Shown: positions 29,361-39,058, numbered from the stretch's first letter. The stretch: 40,508 nucleotides of DNA from Gammaproteobacteria bacterium (GCA_016218405.1 JACREE010000055.1:1-40508), one strand, 5' to 3'. Translations and numbers: made by a program. Notes: generated by a model from the letters alone, not told the origin.

Positions 29361-29473
29361 ATGCGAAGAGATCGAGCTGAAATGTCCCAGAGATCGCCAC
29401 GATCTGAAGACGAAAAAACCGGAACATGTTTGTTAGTGGCGAGATAGGGGTAATTCAGTTCGAGGATTCGCAT
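29361..29473. repeat. Long imperfect palindrome between gyrB and ettA
   Basis: The left arm starts with ATGCGA right after the gyrB stop. The right arm, read in reverse complement, starts with ATGCGA at 29473. Matching blocks in order are ATGCGA, CGA-CTGAA, CCC and TCGCCAC, giving arms of about 40 bases with roughly three quarters identity. The whole gap is 114 bases up to the ettA promoter. It could fold as a terminator-like hairpin, but no clear T-tract follows. Confidence 0.65.
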
Positions 29474-29495
29474 CTTGACGTACGATGGGTATAAT
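29467..29495 (+). promoter_or_regulatory. Predicted ettA promoter with a palindromic -10
   Basis: TTCGCA at 29467-29472 and TATAAT at 29490-29495 are separated by 17 bases. The -10 lies at the centre of the 13-base palindrome GGGTATAATACCC (29487-29499). Predicted transcripts would have a leader of about 33 bases. Confidence 0.5.
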
Positions 29496-29534
29496 ACCCC
29501 CTCTTTAACTCACTCACCTTTCAACTTTACCCCT

Positions 29535-31214
29535 ATGAGCACACCCGAATTTATTTATACGATGCATCGTGTTGGAAAAATTGTCCCTCCACAACGCGAA
29601 ATTTTAAAAAATATTTCCCTTTCTTTTTATTACGGCGCCAAAATCGGCGTGCTGGGTTTGAATGGCTCGGGCAAATCCACTTTACTGCGCATTATGGCGG
29701 GGGCTGATAAAGACTTCGTCGGGGAAGCTTGTCCTACGCGTTCACTTAAAATAGGTTATCTCCCTCAAGAACCCCAGCTTGATCCTAACAAAACGGTAAA
29801 AGAAAACTTAGAAGAGGGCGTGGCGGAGGTTAAATCTCTCTTAGATCGCTACAATGAAATCAGCATGAAATTTGGCGAACCCATGAGTGATGAAGAAATG
29901 AATCAGTTGCTTCATGAGCAGGGAGAATTACAAACAGCTATCGATGCAAGCAATGGGTGGGAGCTGGATCGCTTCATTGAAATTGCCGCCGATGCATTAC
30001 GTTTACCGCCCTATGATGCAGATATTAAAAAATTATCAGGGGGTGAAAAGCGCCGCGTCGCATTAGCTAAATTGATCTTATCTAAACCAGATGTGTTATT
30101 GCTTGATGAACCCACCAACCACTTGGATGCCGAAAGCGTTGCTTGGCTGGAACAGTTTTTAAAACAATACGAAGGTACCGTCATCGCTGTCACTCATGAT
30201 CGTTACTTCCTTGATAATGTGGCGGGATGGATTTTAGAGTTAGACCGAGGTCACGGCATTCCCTTTGAAGGTAACTATACCTCTTGGTTAGAACAAAAAG
30301 AAAAGCGTCTTGAAACAGAAGAAAGACAAGAAGACGCACGACAAAAAAGCATTAAAGCAGAGTTGGAATGGGTGCGCACTAACCCTAAGGGACGTCATGC
30401 CAAAAACAAAGCACGTCTCGCACGATTTGAAGAATTAAATTCACAAGAATTCCAAAAAAGAAATGAAACACAGGAATTATATATTCCACCCGGACCTCGA
30501 TTAGGGGACCTCGTCGTCGAAGTGGCAGGACTTAAAAAAGGTTTCGGTGATCGCTTATTAATCGATGACTTACATTTTAGCCTACCCAAAGGAGGGATCG
30601 TAGGGATTATCGGGCCTAATGGCGCAGGTAAAACGACTCTTTTTAAAATGTTAGCGCAACAAGAGACTTCCGACGAAGGACAAATTCGTTTTGGTGACAC
30701 ACTCAAACTCGCCCATGTAGACCAAAGTCGTGACACACTCAATGGTAACAAAACAGTTTGGGAAGAAATTTCTGAAGGCTTAGATTATATCACCGTAGGT
30801 AATTTTCAAATGCCTTCTCGTGCTTATGTAGGACGATTTAACTTTAAAGGAAATGATCAACAAAAATTCATTAAAGACCTCTCAGGTGGAGAGCGCAACC
30901 GTGTTCACTTAGCAAAATTATTGCGAAGCGGCGGCAATGTCTTACTCTTAGACGAACCCACCAATGATTTGGATATCGAAACCTTACGTGCACTTGAAGA
31001 AGCCTTACTCACCTTCCCGGGTTGCGCCGTTGTCATCTCGCATGACCGCTGGTTTTTAGATCGTGTCGCCACACACATGCTTGCTTTCGAAGGTGACAGT
31101 AAAGTGGTGTGGTTTGAAGGCAATTACGCTGACTACGAAGCCGATCGCATCCGCCGCCTTGGCGCAGACGCCGCTTCACCACATCGCATTAAATTTAAAA
31201 AAATTAAGCTGTGA
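29535..31214 (+). CDS. ettA: Energy-dependent translational throttle protein EttA (ABC-F)
   Basis: From ATG 29535 this is a 559-residue ABC-F protein; EttA homologues begin near [11 protein letters not shown], so an in-frame TTG 20 codons upstream is rejected. The two ATPase halves have Walker [10 protein letters not shown] and GPNGAGKTT, signatures LSGGEKRR and LSGGERNR, and Walker [12 protein letters not shown] and [11 protein letters not shown]. The linker [20 protein letters not shown] is the P-site tRNA-interacting motif of EttA. It binds the ribosomal E site and gates the first elongation steps by the ADP/ATP ratio. There is no transmembrane segment. No Shine-Dalgarno sequence precedes the start. 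Confidence 0.94.
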   Translation: MSTPEFIYTMHRVGKIVPPQREILKNISLSFYYGAKIGVLGLNGSGKSTLLRIMAGADKDFVGEACPTRSLKIGYLPQEPQLDPNKTVKENLEEGVAEVKSLLDRYNEISMKFGEPMSDEEMNQLLHEQGELQTAIDASNGWELDRFIEIAADALRLPPYDADIKKLSGGEKRRVALAKLILSKPDVLLLDEPTNHLDAESVAWLEQFLKQYEGTVIAVTHDRYFLDNVAGWILELDRGHGIPFEGNYTSWLEQKEKRLETEERQEDARQKSIKAELEWVRTNPKGRHAKNKARLARFEELNSQEFQKRNETQELYIPPGPRLGDLVVEVAGLKKGFGDRLLIDDLHFSLPKGGIVGIIGPNGAGKTTLFKMLAQQETSDEGQIRFGDTLKLAHVDQSRDTLNGNKTVWEEISEGLDYITVGNFQMPSRAYVGRFNFKGNDQQKFIKDLSGGERNRVHLAKLLRSGGNVLLLDEPTNDLDIETLRALEEALLTFPGCAVVISHDRWFLDRVATHMLAFEGDSKVVWFEGNYADYEADRIRRLGADAASPHRIKFKKIKL

Positions 31215-31382
31215 TATACTTTACACGCCTGAGTTTTTGGTTTTTTAGCATCCCAGCCAGGGCCCATCTTAACTGCTAAAAAATGTTTGCATATGAAATA
31301 ACTATGCGCACATTTTTTAACAGTCAATCTGAACCCTGGTTGAGCGCTAAAAAACCAAAAACTCAGGCGTGTAAAGTATACA
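31212..31382. repeat. 171-bp near-palindrome between ettA and lptG
   Basis: The element fills the gap between the two convergent stop codons almost exactly. From the outside, both arms read TATACTTTACACGCCTGAG and continue identically for about 35 bases, through a T-rich segment ending TTTTTTAGC. Further in they match at CCAGGG, at ACTG with TAAAAAATGT, and at GCATA. The arms are about 85 bases with an estimated identity of more than 80 percent. It could be a two-way terminator, but it is far longer than needed. It resembles a palindromic mobile element in size. Confidence 0.85.
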
Positions 31383-32447
31383 TCAACGCACCCTCCTCAT
31401 CATCCACACCCCCGCCAGAAAAAACAAAATAGAAGGAAGAGCCGCTGCAAAAAATGGGGGGAATTGATATACAATACTCATCGGGCCAAAGAGTGCATTA
31501 ACAATATAAAATCCAAAACCGATCGCAATCCCTGCTATCATACGTAGCCCCACTGTGGCAGAACGCAAGGGACCAAAAATGCAAGGAATCGCCAAGAAAA
31601 TCATGACAAGACTCGCGATGGGTTGCATCAATCTCTGCCAAAAAACCAATAAGTATTCATTCGCATGCATCCCATTAGAACGTTGATAAGCGATAAACTT
31701 ATATAACTTTGTCAAAGTTAATTCTTTTGGCTCTTCTTCTGCGGCATGAATAAAGGCAGGATTTAATACCAAATCAAGCGTTTCCTCCTTCACGTGTTTT
31801 GTTTCAACATGATCATCAAAAAAACGACTCTCCACCACCTCATGAAAATACCAACGATGGCTGTCGTAATTCACTTTTGGAGAAAAATTAACGCTTTGCA
31901 ATTGATGCGTGGGGGAAAACGTATAAGAAGTCACGCCCTGCAAACGACCGCCAGGTAAAATAGCTTGAACATGAATAAATTTATTTCCATTTTTCAACCA
32001 CGTTCCTTGTTGTGTTGTGATGGCTTGCCCACCACTGGTTTGCAAACCTTTTTCTCTTTCTGCCCAATGCACTAATTGTGGCGCCACAAACACCCCCATT
32101 AATGTCACCACCACGATCATCAAAAAAACCGTTTTCAACACCATCACAGAAACTTGCGCAATGGACACACCGCTCACACGCAATATCATCAATTCATTAT
32201 GCATGGCCAAGGTACCCAAACCTACCATCACACCCAACATAGCTGCCATAGGAAAAAACGAATAAATCGCTTGTGGCAAGCCTAATATGACGTAAATTAA
32301 TGCCTGAAAAGGCCCATAATCTCCCTGGCCAATATCACGCAACTCTCCCACGAAATTCACAAAAAGTTGAAGTGCAAGCACCACTAAAATAACAAGTAAT
32401 GTAGAAACAATAATCGTTTTACCAATATAGTTTTGTAATAATTTCAT
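31383..32447 (-). CDS. lptG: LPS export permease LptG
   Basis: This 354-residue YjgQ/LptG-type protein has two N-terminal membrane helices, a periplasmic beta-jellyroll (about residues 130-260) and three or four C-terminal helices. It ends GVWMMRRVR. With LptF and LptB it extracts LPS from the inner membrane and passes it to LptC. LGLPQAIYSFFPMAAMLGVM is the conserved second-helix region. It overlaps lptF by four bases (ATGA), the standard gammaproteobacterial order. Its stop codon abuts the long palindrome at 31212-31382. Confidence 0.95.
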   Translation of the reverse strand: MKLLQNYIGKTIIVSTLLVILVVLALQLFVNFVGELRDIGQGDYGPFQALIYVILGLPQAIYSFFPMAAMLGVMVGLGTLAMHNELMILRVSGVSIAQVSVMVLKTVFLMIVVVTLMGVFVAPQLVHWAEREKGLQTSGGQAITTQQGTWLKNGNKFIHVQAILPGGRLQGVTSYTFSPTHQLQSVNFSPKVNYDSHRWYFHEVVESRFFDDHVETKHVKEETLDLVLNPAFIHAAEEEPKELTLTKLYKFIAYQRSNGMHANEYLLVFWQRLMQPIASLVMIFLAIPCIFGPLRSATVGLRMIAGIAIGFGFYIVNALFGPMSIVYQFPPFFAAALPSILFFLAGVWMMRRVR

Positions 32448-33574
32448 GATGACGATCCTGACGCTAACTTTGAACGTTTAGCCTGCCAGCGCTGGGGAAG
32501 ATTAAGTAACAACACGATAACCAACAAAAGCAAAGCACCATGAATCATCCAGGTTCCTAACCAAGGTGAGATAGTGCCTTTTTCTAACCAGGTACGCGAA
32601 ACGAATAACATGTTGGCGTACACCATAAAAATGAGCAACGAAGGAAAAATTTTGGCATATCGACCTTGACGCGGTTTTAATTCACTCAAAGGAACCGCTA
32701 ACAATGCCAACAGCAAAGTGGCTAAAGGCATAGCGAAACGCCACTGTGATTCTGCATAAGCTAAGGGATTCCCTTCGCGTACTTCTTTCAATAAATCTTT
32801 AAAACTGAGTTCTTCTACTTGATTGCGTTTAGATAATTCATGTGTGGCAATTCTCACTCCGTATTCTTCAAATTGACCAATGTGAAAATCAGCTGAACCC
32901 GGTGTACCCATATAACGAAATCCTTTAGTCGCCACTAAAAACTGATCCTGGGTACGCTGATCGCGCATGACATATCCACCCTGCGCCGCAATAATGGTCC
33001 ACTGACCCAACGTTGGGTACACACCTTCTTCTTTTTTCTGTTGGGCCACAAAAATATTATTGAGATGCTCATGATCACGACTCACCTCTTCTACGTAATA
33101 CACTTGGTGCCCTGAGGCATCTGCTTGAAAACGCCCAGGCATCAGTGTTTGTATCACGGTTGCACCTTGTGATTCTGCGATGAGTTTATCTTTATAAACC
33201 AATAAACGTGGCCCTAACCACAACGTTAAAAAAGACACCACCAAGGTCACGCCCAGTGCAATCCAACAGCTTGCTTTTATCAATTGTTTTCGACTAAACC
33301 CACAACTCGCCAAAGCCGTCATTTCATTTTCGCTGTATAAACGGCCGTAACTCAACAAAATCCCCAAAAACAAACCCAAAGGGAGTAAAAATCCTAATAA
33401 ATAAGGAATTTGAAATAACATGAGACGAAATAAAACAGAGCCTAACAACTTACCCGCCGCTGCATCACCTAAATAGCGAACAAATTGATTACTCACAAAA
33501 ATAAAAAGCAGAATTAACGTCACAGACAGCAACGTCGAAACCACTTCTTTTGTTAAATAGCGTTGGATAATCAT
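32444..33574 (-). CDS. lptF: LPS export permease LptF
   Basis: The 376-residue protein begins MIIQRYLTKEVVSTLLSVTL, the typical LptF start. It has six membrane helices with a periplasmic jellyroll between the third and fourth helices, and FRLMLFQIPYLLGFLLPLGL as the conserved second-helix region. It partners LptG, encoded immediately downstream. It diverges from pepA, with 70 bases between the start codons. Confidence 0.95.
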   Translation of the reverse strand: MIIQRYLTKEVVSTLLSVTLILLFIFVSNQFVRYLGDAAAGKLLGSVLFRLMLFQIPYLLGFLLPLGLFLGILLSYGRLYSENEMTALASCGFSRKQLIKASCWIALGVTLVVSFLTLWLGPRLLVYKDKLIAESQGATVIQTLMPGRFQADASGHQVYYVEEVSRDHEHLNNIFVAQQKKEEGVYPTLGQWTIIAAQGGYVMRDQRTQDQFLVATKGFRYMGTPGSADFHIGQFEEYGVRIATHELSKRNQVEELSFKDLLKEVREGNPLAYAESQWRFAMPLATLLLALLAVPLSELKPRQGRYAKIFPSLLIFMVYANMLFVSRTWLEKGTISPWLGTWMIHGALLLLVIVLLLNLPQRWQAKRSKLASGSSS

Positions 33575-33578
33575 GGGC

Positions 33579-33607
33579 TTAAAAAATGAATGGTTTCAGG
33601 ATATACT
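33579..33607 (+). promoter_or_regulatory. Predicted pepA promoter
   Basis: TTAAAA at 33579-33584 and TATACT at 33602-33607, with a 17-base spacer, lie 37 bases before the pepA ATG. This is a consensus-based prediction. Confidence 0.45.
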
Positions 33608-33644
33608 CCTTGAATTTGAGGTATCCCTCTTTTCAGGAAAAACC

Positions 33645-35135
33645 ATGCATTATACCATAAAAAATGAACTTGCTTTGAATCAACCCGATGACTGTCTTGT
33701 CTTGCCCGTGTGGGAAAATGCACCCTTAACGAGCTTAGGACAAACCCTTAATGAAATCTCAGGGGGAGTTATCGCTCATTCGCGAGAAGCGGGCGATTTT
33801 ACGGGTAAACTGGCACAAACTCGTTTATTTTACCTTCCAATTTCTGAAAAAAATGGGTTTTCTCGTTTATTATTAGTGGGGTGCGGCACACACCCTAAAT
33901 TTACACCCACTCAATTTCAACGGGTTTTTAGCTGCATTGCGAGTGAAATCACGTCTTTGGGTATCCACACTTGCTGTATTTGCCTACCTGAATCAACGCA
34001 ACCTACCCCGGACTTATCTGAGTGGTCGTTATATCAAGCCGTATTAACCTTAGAACAAGCGCTGTATCGATTTGATCAATTTAAATCGACTCAAGACCCA
34101 CTCCCCACCTTACAAACCCTCGCACTTTTTATACCCGAAAAATTGCCCAACGCTCAAGCCATCCTTGAACGCGCCCTCATTGTAGCTAAAGCAGTTAAAC
34201 AAGCGCGTGACTTAGGCAATTTACCCAGTAACATCTGCACACCTCACCACCTGGCTGAGCAAGCTTTATCCGCCTCTCAAGCCATACCCGGTTTGAAAAC
34301 CACCGTTTTGGAAGAAGCAGAATTGGCACAACTAGGTTTACAGGCTTTTTTAGCTGTCGCGCGTGGCAGCCAAGAACCACCCAAATTTATTGTACTTGAA
34401 TATCAAGGCACAAACGCAGAACAGGCTCCTTTAGCACTGGTTGGAAAAGGGGTTACGTTTGATTCAGGTGGGATTTCACTGAAACCTGGCGCAGGTATGG
34501 ACGAAATGCGTTATGACATGTGTGGTGCAACCACCGTATTGGGCGTCATGAGTGCTGCTGCCAGCTTAAAACTTCCTTTAAATTTAGTCGGTATCATGGC
34601 ATGCACCGAAAATATGCCCTCGGGAAAAGCCTATAAACCAGGTGATGTGGTGACAACCCTTTCTGGGCAAACCATTGAAATACTCAATACTGATGCAGAA
34701 GGTCGCGTGATTTTATCTGATGCGCTCACTTATGTAGAACGATTTAAACCCGACACAGTCATTGATATTGCCACGCTCACAGGCGCCATTATCGTTGCAC
34801 TCGGTGACAAAGCGTCGGGTTTATTCACAACTGATGATAAGTTAGCTGAAGCACTTTGTGCAGCGGGTGAAAAAAGTTGGGATCGTGTTTGGCGCTTACC
34901 TCTTTGGGATGAATATCAAGAACAAATTAAAAGTAATATTGCAGACATGGCTAATATTGGTAGCGAAGGGGGAAAAAGCATCACGGCCGCCTGTTTGCTT
35001 TCGCGCTTTACCCACGCCTATCGTTGGGCCCATTTAGACATTGCCGGCACAGCTTGGATATCAGGAAAAAATAAAACGGCAACGGGTCGCCCTATTCCTT
35101 TACTCATGGAGTTTTTATTTAACCGTGCGCGCTGA
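33645..35135 (+). CDS. pepA: Leucyl aminopeptidase (M17)
   Basis: From ATG 33645 this gives 496 residues, close to E. coli PepA (503). CAGGAAAAACC upstream supports this start over an ATG 24 codons earlier, which would begin inside the promoter region next to lptF. The two-zinc catalytic core shows LVGKGVTFDSGGISLKPG, MRYDMCGA and the signature NTDAEGRV. GDKASGLFTTDDKLAEAL follows. It removes N-terminal leucine and other residues; in E. coli PepA is also a DNA-binding accessory and regulator. The last bases overlap the holC start. Confidence 0.95.
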   Translation: MHYTIKNELALNQPDDCLVLPVWENAPLTSLGQTLNEISGGVIAHSREAGDFTGKLAQTRLFYLPISEKNGFSRLLLVGCGTHPKFTPTQFQRVFSCIASEITSLGIHTCCICLPESTQPTPDLSEWSLYQAVLTLEQALYRFDQFKSTQDPLPTLQTLALFIPEKLPNAQAILERALIVAKAVKQARDLGNLPSNICTPHHLAEQALSASQAIPGLKTTVLEEAELAQLGLQAFLAVARGSQEPPKFIVLEYQGTNAEQAPLALVGKGVTFDSGGISLKPGAGMDEMRYDMCGATTVLGVMSAAASLKLPLNLVGIMACTENMPSGKAYKPGDVVTTLSGQTIEILNTDAEGRVILSDALTYVERFKPDTVIDIATLTGAIIVALGDKASGLFTTDDKLAEALCAAGEKSWDRVWRLPLWDEYQEQIKSNIADMANIGSEGGKSITAACLLSRFTHAYRWAHLDIAGTAWISGKNKTATGRPIPLLMEFLFNRAR

Positions 35136-35541
35136 TTTTTATTTACTTAATACACCACAAGCTGAAATTCGCACTTTCACGTGTCGTTTATTACAAAAAA
35201 TTTATCAAAAAAAATTATCCACTTATTTATATGTACAACACACAGAAAAGACAAAAGAGTGGGATCATTATTTATGGACATTCAATGACGTGAGTTTTCT
35301 ACCCCATCAATGTTATACGCTAGACATCACGAGTTCTGCACCTATTTTGATTGGCAGCATTAAGCCTCAGTCAAAACAAGATGTATTAATTAATCTGACG
35401 GACAGCGTACCTGATTTCTGCGAACAATTCCCACGCGTCGTTGAAATTGTTTCATCAGAAGAAACAGAAAAATCACTCGCAAGAAAAAAATATCAACATT
35501 ACCGAACCCTAGGCTTTCAATTACACACTAACGCTATCTGA
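35125..35541 (+). CDS. holC: DNA polymerase III chi subunit
   Basis: The sequence RADFYLLNTPQAEIRTFTCR opens as HolC does, followed by WTFNDVSFLPHQ, VLINLTDSVPDFCEQFPRVV and ARKKYQHYRTLGFQL, all family positions. I start it at the GTG at 35125 (138 residues), which overlaps the pepA stop region by 11 bases. Longer frames would read deep into pepA. Chi links the clamp loader to SSB. The pepA-holC-valS order is the common gammaproteobacterial one and confirms the call despite low sequence conservation. Confidence 0.88.
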   Translation: MRADFYLLNTPQAEIRTFTCRLLQKIYQKKLSTYLYVQHTEKTKEWDHYLWTFNDVSFLPHQCYTLDITSSAPILIGSIKPQSKQDVLINLTDSVPDFCEQFPRVVEIVSSEETEKSLARKKYQHYRTLGFQLHTNAI

Positions 35542-35547
35542 GATTTT

Positions 35548-38307
35548 ATGCAAAAAACTTACGATCCAAAAACAATCGAATCACACTGGTATCCTCTTTG
35601 GGAAAAAGAAGGTTATTTTAAACCGCGTGGCACAGGCAAGCCTTACTGCATCCCATTACCTCCGCCCAATGTCACGGGTGTGTTGCACATGGGCCATGGT
35701 TTTCAACAAACACTCATGGATATTTTGATTCGTTATCATCGCATGATGGGGGATAAGGTATTATGGCAAGGCGGCACCGATCACGCCGGCATTGCGACGC
35801 AAATGGTGGTTGAACGCAATCTTTTGCTTGAAAACATTTCTCGCCACGAGATAGGAAGAGAAGCTTTTGTCGAAAAAATTTGGGAATGGAAAAAAAACTC
35901 AGGCGATCAAATCACAAAACAAATGAGACGCCTGGGTCTTTCTATCGATTGGTCTCGCGAACGCTTCACTTTGGATCAAGGTTTATCTGATGCAGTGAAT
36001 ACCGTGTTCATCAAACTTCATGAAGAAGGATTAATTTATCGCGGACAACGTTTGGTTAATTGGGATCCCAAGCTGCTTACGGCCGTCAGTGATTTAGAAG
36101 TAGAATACACCGAAGAAGAGGGTTTTCTTTGGTACATACATTATCCTTTAGCACATGACACCACTCAACATTTAACTATCGCTACCACGCGTCCCGAAAC
36201 ATTATTGGGTGATGTCGCCTTGGCTGTTAATCCTAAAGATGAACGCTACCAATCGTTTATTGGGCATTCCGTTTTAGTGCCCATCAGCCATCGAAATATT
36301 CCTATTATTGCTGATGATTTTGTTGATCCTGCGTTTGGAACGGGCGTTGTTAAAATCACACCCGCACATGATTTTAATGATTATGCTATAGCACAACGAC
36401 ATCAACTCCCCTTGTTAAATATTTTAACGCCCCAAGCAAGCCTGAATGAAAACGTGCCGCCTGCTTATCAGGGCTTGGATCGTTTCGTCGCAAGAAAAAA
36501 AATAATTGAAGACTTAAAAAAAGAAAACTTATTTGCAAAAGAAGAAAAGCATCGTTTGAAAATACCGCGTGGAGACCGCTCACATGACATCATTGAACCT
36601 TATCTTACTGATCAATGGTTCGTTAAAATAGCGCCTTTGGGTGAACCCGCCTTGGATGTGGTGAAAAAAGGAAAAATTCAATTTGTACCTGACAATTGGT
36701 CCAATACTTATTTTCACTGGATGGAGAATTTACAAGACTGGTGCATTAGTCGGCAACTTTGGTGGGGACACCGTATTCCTGCTTGGTATGATGAAAAAGG
36801 CAATATTTACGTGGGGAAAAATGAAAAAGACGTTCGAGAAAAACATCATCTCCCCGACTCACTTTTATTAAACCAAGATAATGATGTGCTCGACACGTGG
36901 TTTTCTTCTGCTTTATGGCCTTTCTCTACGCTGGGTTGGCCACAAAAAACGGATGACTTAAAAACATTTTATCCAAGCAATGTGCTCATCACAGGCTTTG
37001 ACATCATCTTTTTCTGGGTCGCACGCATGATTATGTTCGGCCTAAAATTTATGGATAATATTCCCTTTCATCACGTTTATATTCATGGCTTAATTCGTGA
37101 TGCTGAAGGGCAGAAAATGTCGAAAACAAAAGGTAATGTGCTGGATCCTCTCGACATTATTGATGGCATTGATTTAGCCACCCTCACTGCAAAACGAACT
37201 CAAGGTTTAATGCAACCTGCCATGGCGAAACGCATTGAAGAACAAACAAAGCGACATTACCCTAATGGCATTCCTTCCTTAGGTACCGATGCTTTACGTT
37301 TTACATTTTGTTCTCTTGCTTCTACTACACGAGATATTAATTTTGATTTAGCCAGAGTAGAAGGCTATCGAAATTTTTGTAATAAATTGTGGAATGCAGC
37401 ACGTTTTGTATTTTTAAATATTGAAAAATTTCCCGCGCCACAAAAACCGGTTCAATTTAATTTCGTCGATCGCTATATTTTAGCGCAACTCCAACAAACC
37501 ATTTCAGCTTGTCATACCTTCATTAATGAATATCGCTTCGATTTATTTGCTAACACACTCTATGAGTTTGTGTGGAATGAATTTTGTGATTGGTACCTGG
37601 AATTTGCCAAACCTATCTTAACCCATGAAAATGAAAAACAAACTCACGAAGCAACGCGTTATACCTTGGTGTTTGTTTTGGATCAAATTGTACGCTTGCT
37701 CCACCCTATTATGCCTTTTATCACAGAAGAAATTTGGCAAAAAACGAAAACATACTTACCTCAAACCGAAACAAGCATCATGTTAAGCGCTTATCCTGAG
37801 GTTGATTCTTCGTTAATTGATCCAAGCGCCATTGAAAATGCAAATTGGTTAAAAGAAATTATTACTTCCCTGCGTACACTTCGTTCACAAAGTAATATCT
37901 CACCTGGAAAACAAATTACTGTTTATGTCATCTCAGATAAATCAGAAAATAAAGCCAGACTCGAACAATTCAAACCTTTTATCATGACACTGGCTCGATT
38001 GACTGATCTCATTTGGCATGAAGATGCTCATACGCTCCCTGCCAGCATCACGGGTTTAGCTAATGGCATGACCTTGTTTGTTCCCATGAGTGATTTTATC
38101 GACAAAATACAGGAGCAACAGCGGCTCGAAAAAGAAATTTCAAAATTAGAAACTGAATTACTGCGCTGCCAAACAAAACTGTCCAACCCAGCCTACGTTG
38201 AGAAAGCGCCGGTTGAAATCGTTAAAAAAGAAAAAGAGCGGGCTCAATCACTGATTGATGATTTAAGTAAGTTGAGAGCACAAATAGAAAGCGTGAAAGT
38301 GGCTTAG
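35548..38307 (+). CDS. valS: Valyl-tRNA synthetase
   Basis: This 919-residue class I synthetase attaches valine to tRNA-Val. The HIGH-type motif is PPPNVTGVLHMGHGFQQ (about 37-53). The editing domain contains TTRPETLLGDVALAVNP. The KMSKS motif lies in GQKMSKTKGNVLDPLDIIDG. The C terminus is the characteristic coiled coil (EKEISKLETELLRCQTKLSN and onward). Full length is normal. It begins six bases after the holC stop codon. Confidence 0.98.
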   Translation: MQKTYDPKTIESHWYPLWEKEGYFKPRGTGKPYCIPLPPPNVTGVLHMGHGFQQTLMDILIRYHRMMGDKVLWQGGTDHAGIATQMVVERNLLLENISRHEIGREAFVEKIWEWKKNSGDQITKQMRRLGLSIDWSRERFTLDQGLSDAVNTVFIKLHEEGLIYRGQRLVNWDPKLLTAVSDLEVEYTEEEGFLWYIHYPLAHDTTQHLTIATTRPETLLGDVALAVNPKDERYQSFIGHSVLVPISHRNIPIIADDFVDPAFGTGVVKITPAHDFNDYAIAQRHQLPLLNILTPQASLNENVPPAYQGLDRFVARKKIIEDLKKENLFAKEEKHRLKIPRGDRSHDIIEPYLTDQWFVKIAPLGEPALDVVKKGKIQFVPDNWSNTYFHWMENLQDWCISRQLWWGHRIPAWYDEKGNIYVGKNEKDVREKHHLPDSLLLNQDNDVLDTWFSSALWPFSTLGWPQKTDDLKTFYPSNVLITGFDIIFFWVARMIMFGLKFMDNIPFHHVYIHGLIRDAEGQKMSKTKGNVLDPLDIIDGIDLATLTAKRTQGLMQPAMAKRIEEQTKRHYPNGIPSLGTDALRFTFCSLASTTRDINFDLARVEGYRNFCNKLWNAARFVFLNIEKFPAPQKPVQFNFVDRYILAQLQQTISACHTFINEYRFDLFANTLYEFVWNEFCDWYLEFAKPILTHENEKQTHEATRYTLVFVLDQIVRLLHPIMPFITEEIWQKTKTYLPQTETSIMLSAYPEVDSSLIDPSAIENANWLKEIITSLRTLRSQSNISPGKQITVYVISDKSENKARLEQFKPFIMTLARLTDLIWHEDAHTLPASITGLANGMTLFVPMSDFIDKIQEQQRLEKEISKLETELLRCQTKLSNPAYVEKAPVEIVKKEKERAQSLIDDLSKLRAQIESVKVA

Positions 38308-38308
38308 G

Positions 38309-38385
38309 ATTTGTAACAACCCGCCCCTCCGGGCCGTCATATATGGACCCTGCCCCGGAGGGTGGGGGGATGAGCTGTTACAAAT
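38309..38385. terminator. GC-rich inverted repeat between convergent valS and gcvR
   Basis: Outer arms are ATTTGTAACA at 38309-38318 and its reverse complement at 38376-38385. Inside are CCCGCCCCTCCGGG on the left and CCCCGGAGGGTGGGGG on the right. The centre CATATATG (38338-38345) is itself palindromic. It fills the convergent gap and could act as a bidirectional terminator; its A/T flanks are short. It could alternatively be a repetitive extragenic palindrome. Confidence 0.7.
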
Positions 38386-38390
38386 ATAAA

Positions 38391-38918
38391 TTATCCCTTA
38401 TCCGGCTCCAAGGTCGCATCCAAATTCAATTCGTCGCAAAATACGATAAATCGCTCGCGAAAATCACTAATTAACAAGGAAGCGGGTAAAGACAAGGCAA
38501 TGGTTAATGACGCCATCGGCGCTTTTGTGAACCGCCCCACATAAGTGTAAGCATTCACTTCAATGATCTCTGCATCTTCTGAAGTTAAAAAACCCATCAC
38601 ATCTTCAAAAATTCCTGCACGATCTTGTGAGGTGACATAAACCGTATAGGGAAGACGATCTGCATGAGGTTCAGTTAATTCAACACGTCGAGGAATAATC
38701 GTTATCTCATGTTTACGTTCAAAGTGAGGAAAACCCACCTCTAACTTGGCAATAGCATTCCAATTACCCGACAGTAAATAACTGCCTACCCCTTCTTTTC
38801 CCAAGGTCACCCAACGCATTTCTAAAATATTACAACCTGCAGCCTGGATAAACTTGGACAAGTCATAAACCAGCTTTGTTTGAGGTTTACTGATTACCGC
38901 AAAGGCCAAGTATTTCAT
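38391..38918 (-). CDS. gcvR: GcvR-like ACT-domain regulator
   Basis: The 175-residue protein has two tandem ACT domains: about residues 3-75 (KYLAFAVISKPQTKLVYDLS) and about residues 88-165 (YTVYVTSQDRAGIFEDVMGF). GcvR proteins bind glycine and restrain GcvA at the glycine cleavage operon in E. coli. The length and two-ACT layout fit. Identity of the ligand or partner here cannot be seen, and generic ACT-domain regulators look alike. GGGGAG lies before the start. It stands alone, convergent with valS. Confidence 0.78.
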   Translation of the reverse strand: MKYLAFAVISKPQTKLVYDLSKFIQAAGCNILEMRWVTLGKEGVGSYLLSGNWNAIAKLEVGFPHFERKHEITIIPRRVELTEPHADRLPYTVYVTSQDRAGIFEDVMGFLTSEDAEIIEVNAYTYVGRFTKAPMASLTIALSLPASLLISDFRERFIVFCDELNLDATLEPDKG

Positions 38919-39058
38919 GGGCGCTCCCCGTGGGTGAATAGCCGGTTCTTATTGAGTTTAGTTCATCTGAAAAAAAGCAAAATAAACCTAAAAATTCAAT
39001 TCCAGCCATAATTGGAGCGTATTTTATACAAAACCACTCAATTTGAACACGTTTTTCT

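Noticed and set aside
29475-29534. In-frame TTG extension of ettA by 20 codons
   Set aside because: EttA homologues begin near [11 protein letters not shown], and the extension would start inside the predicted promoter.
35213-35222. TTATCCACT as a DnaA box
   Set aside because: A single one-mismatch box inside holC, with no neighbours, is expected by chance.
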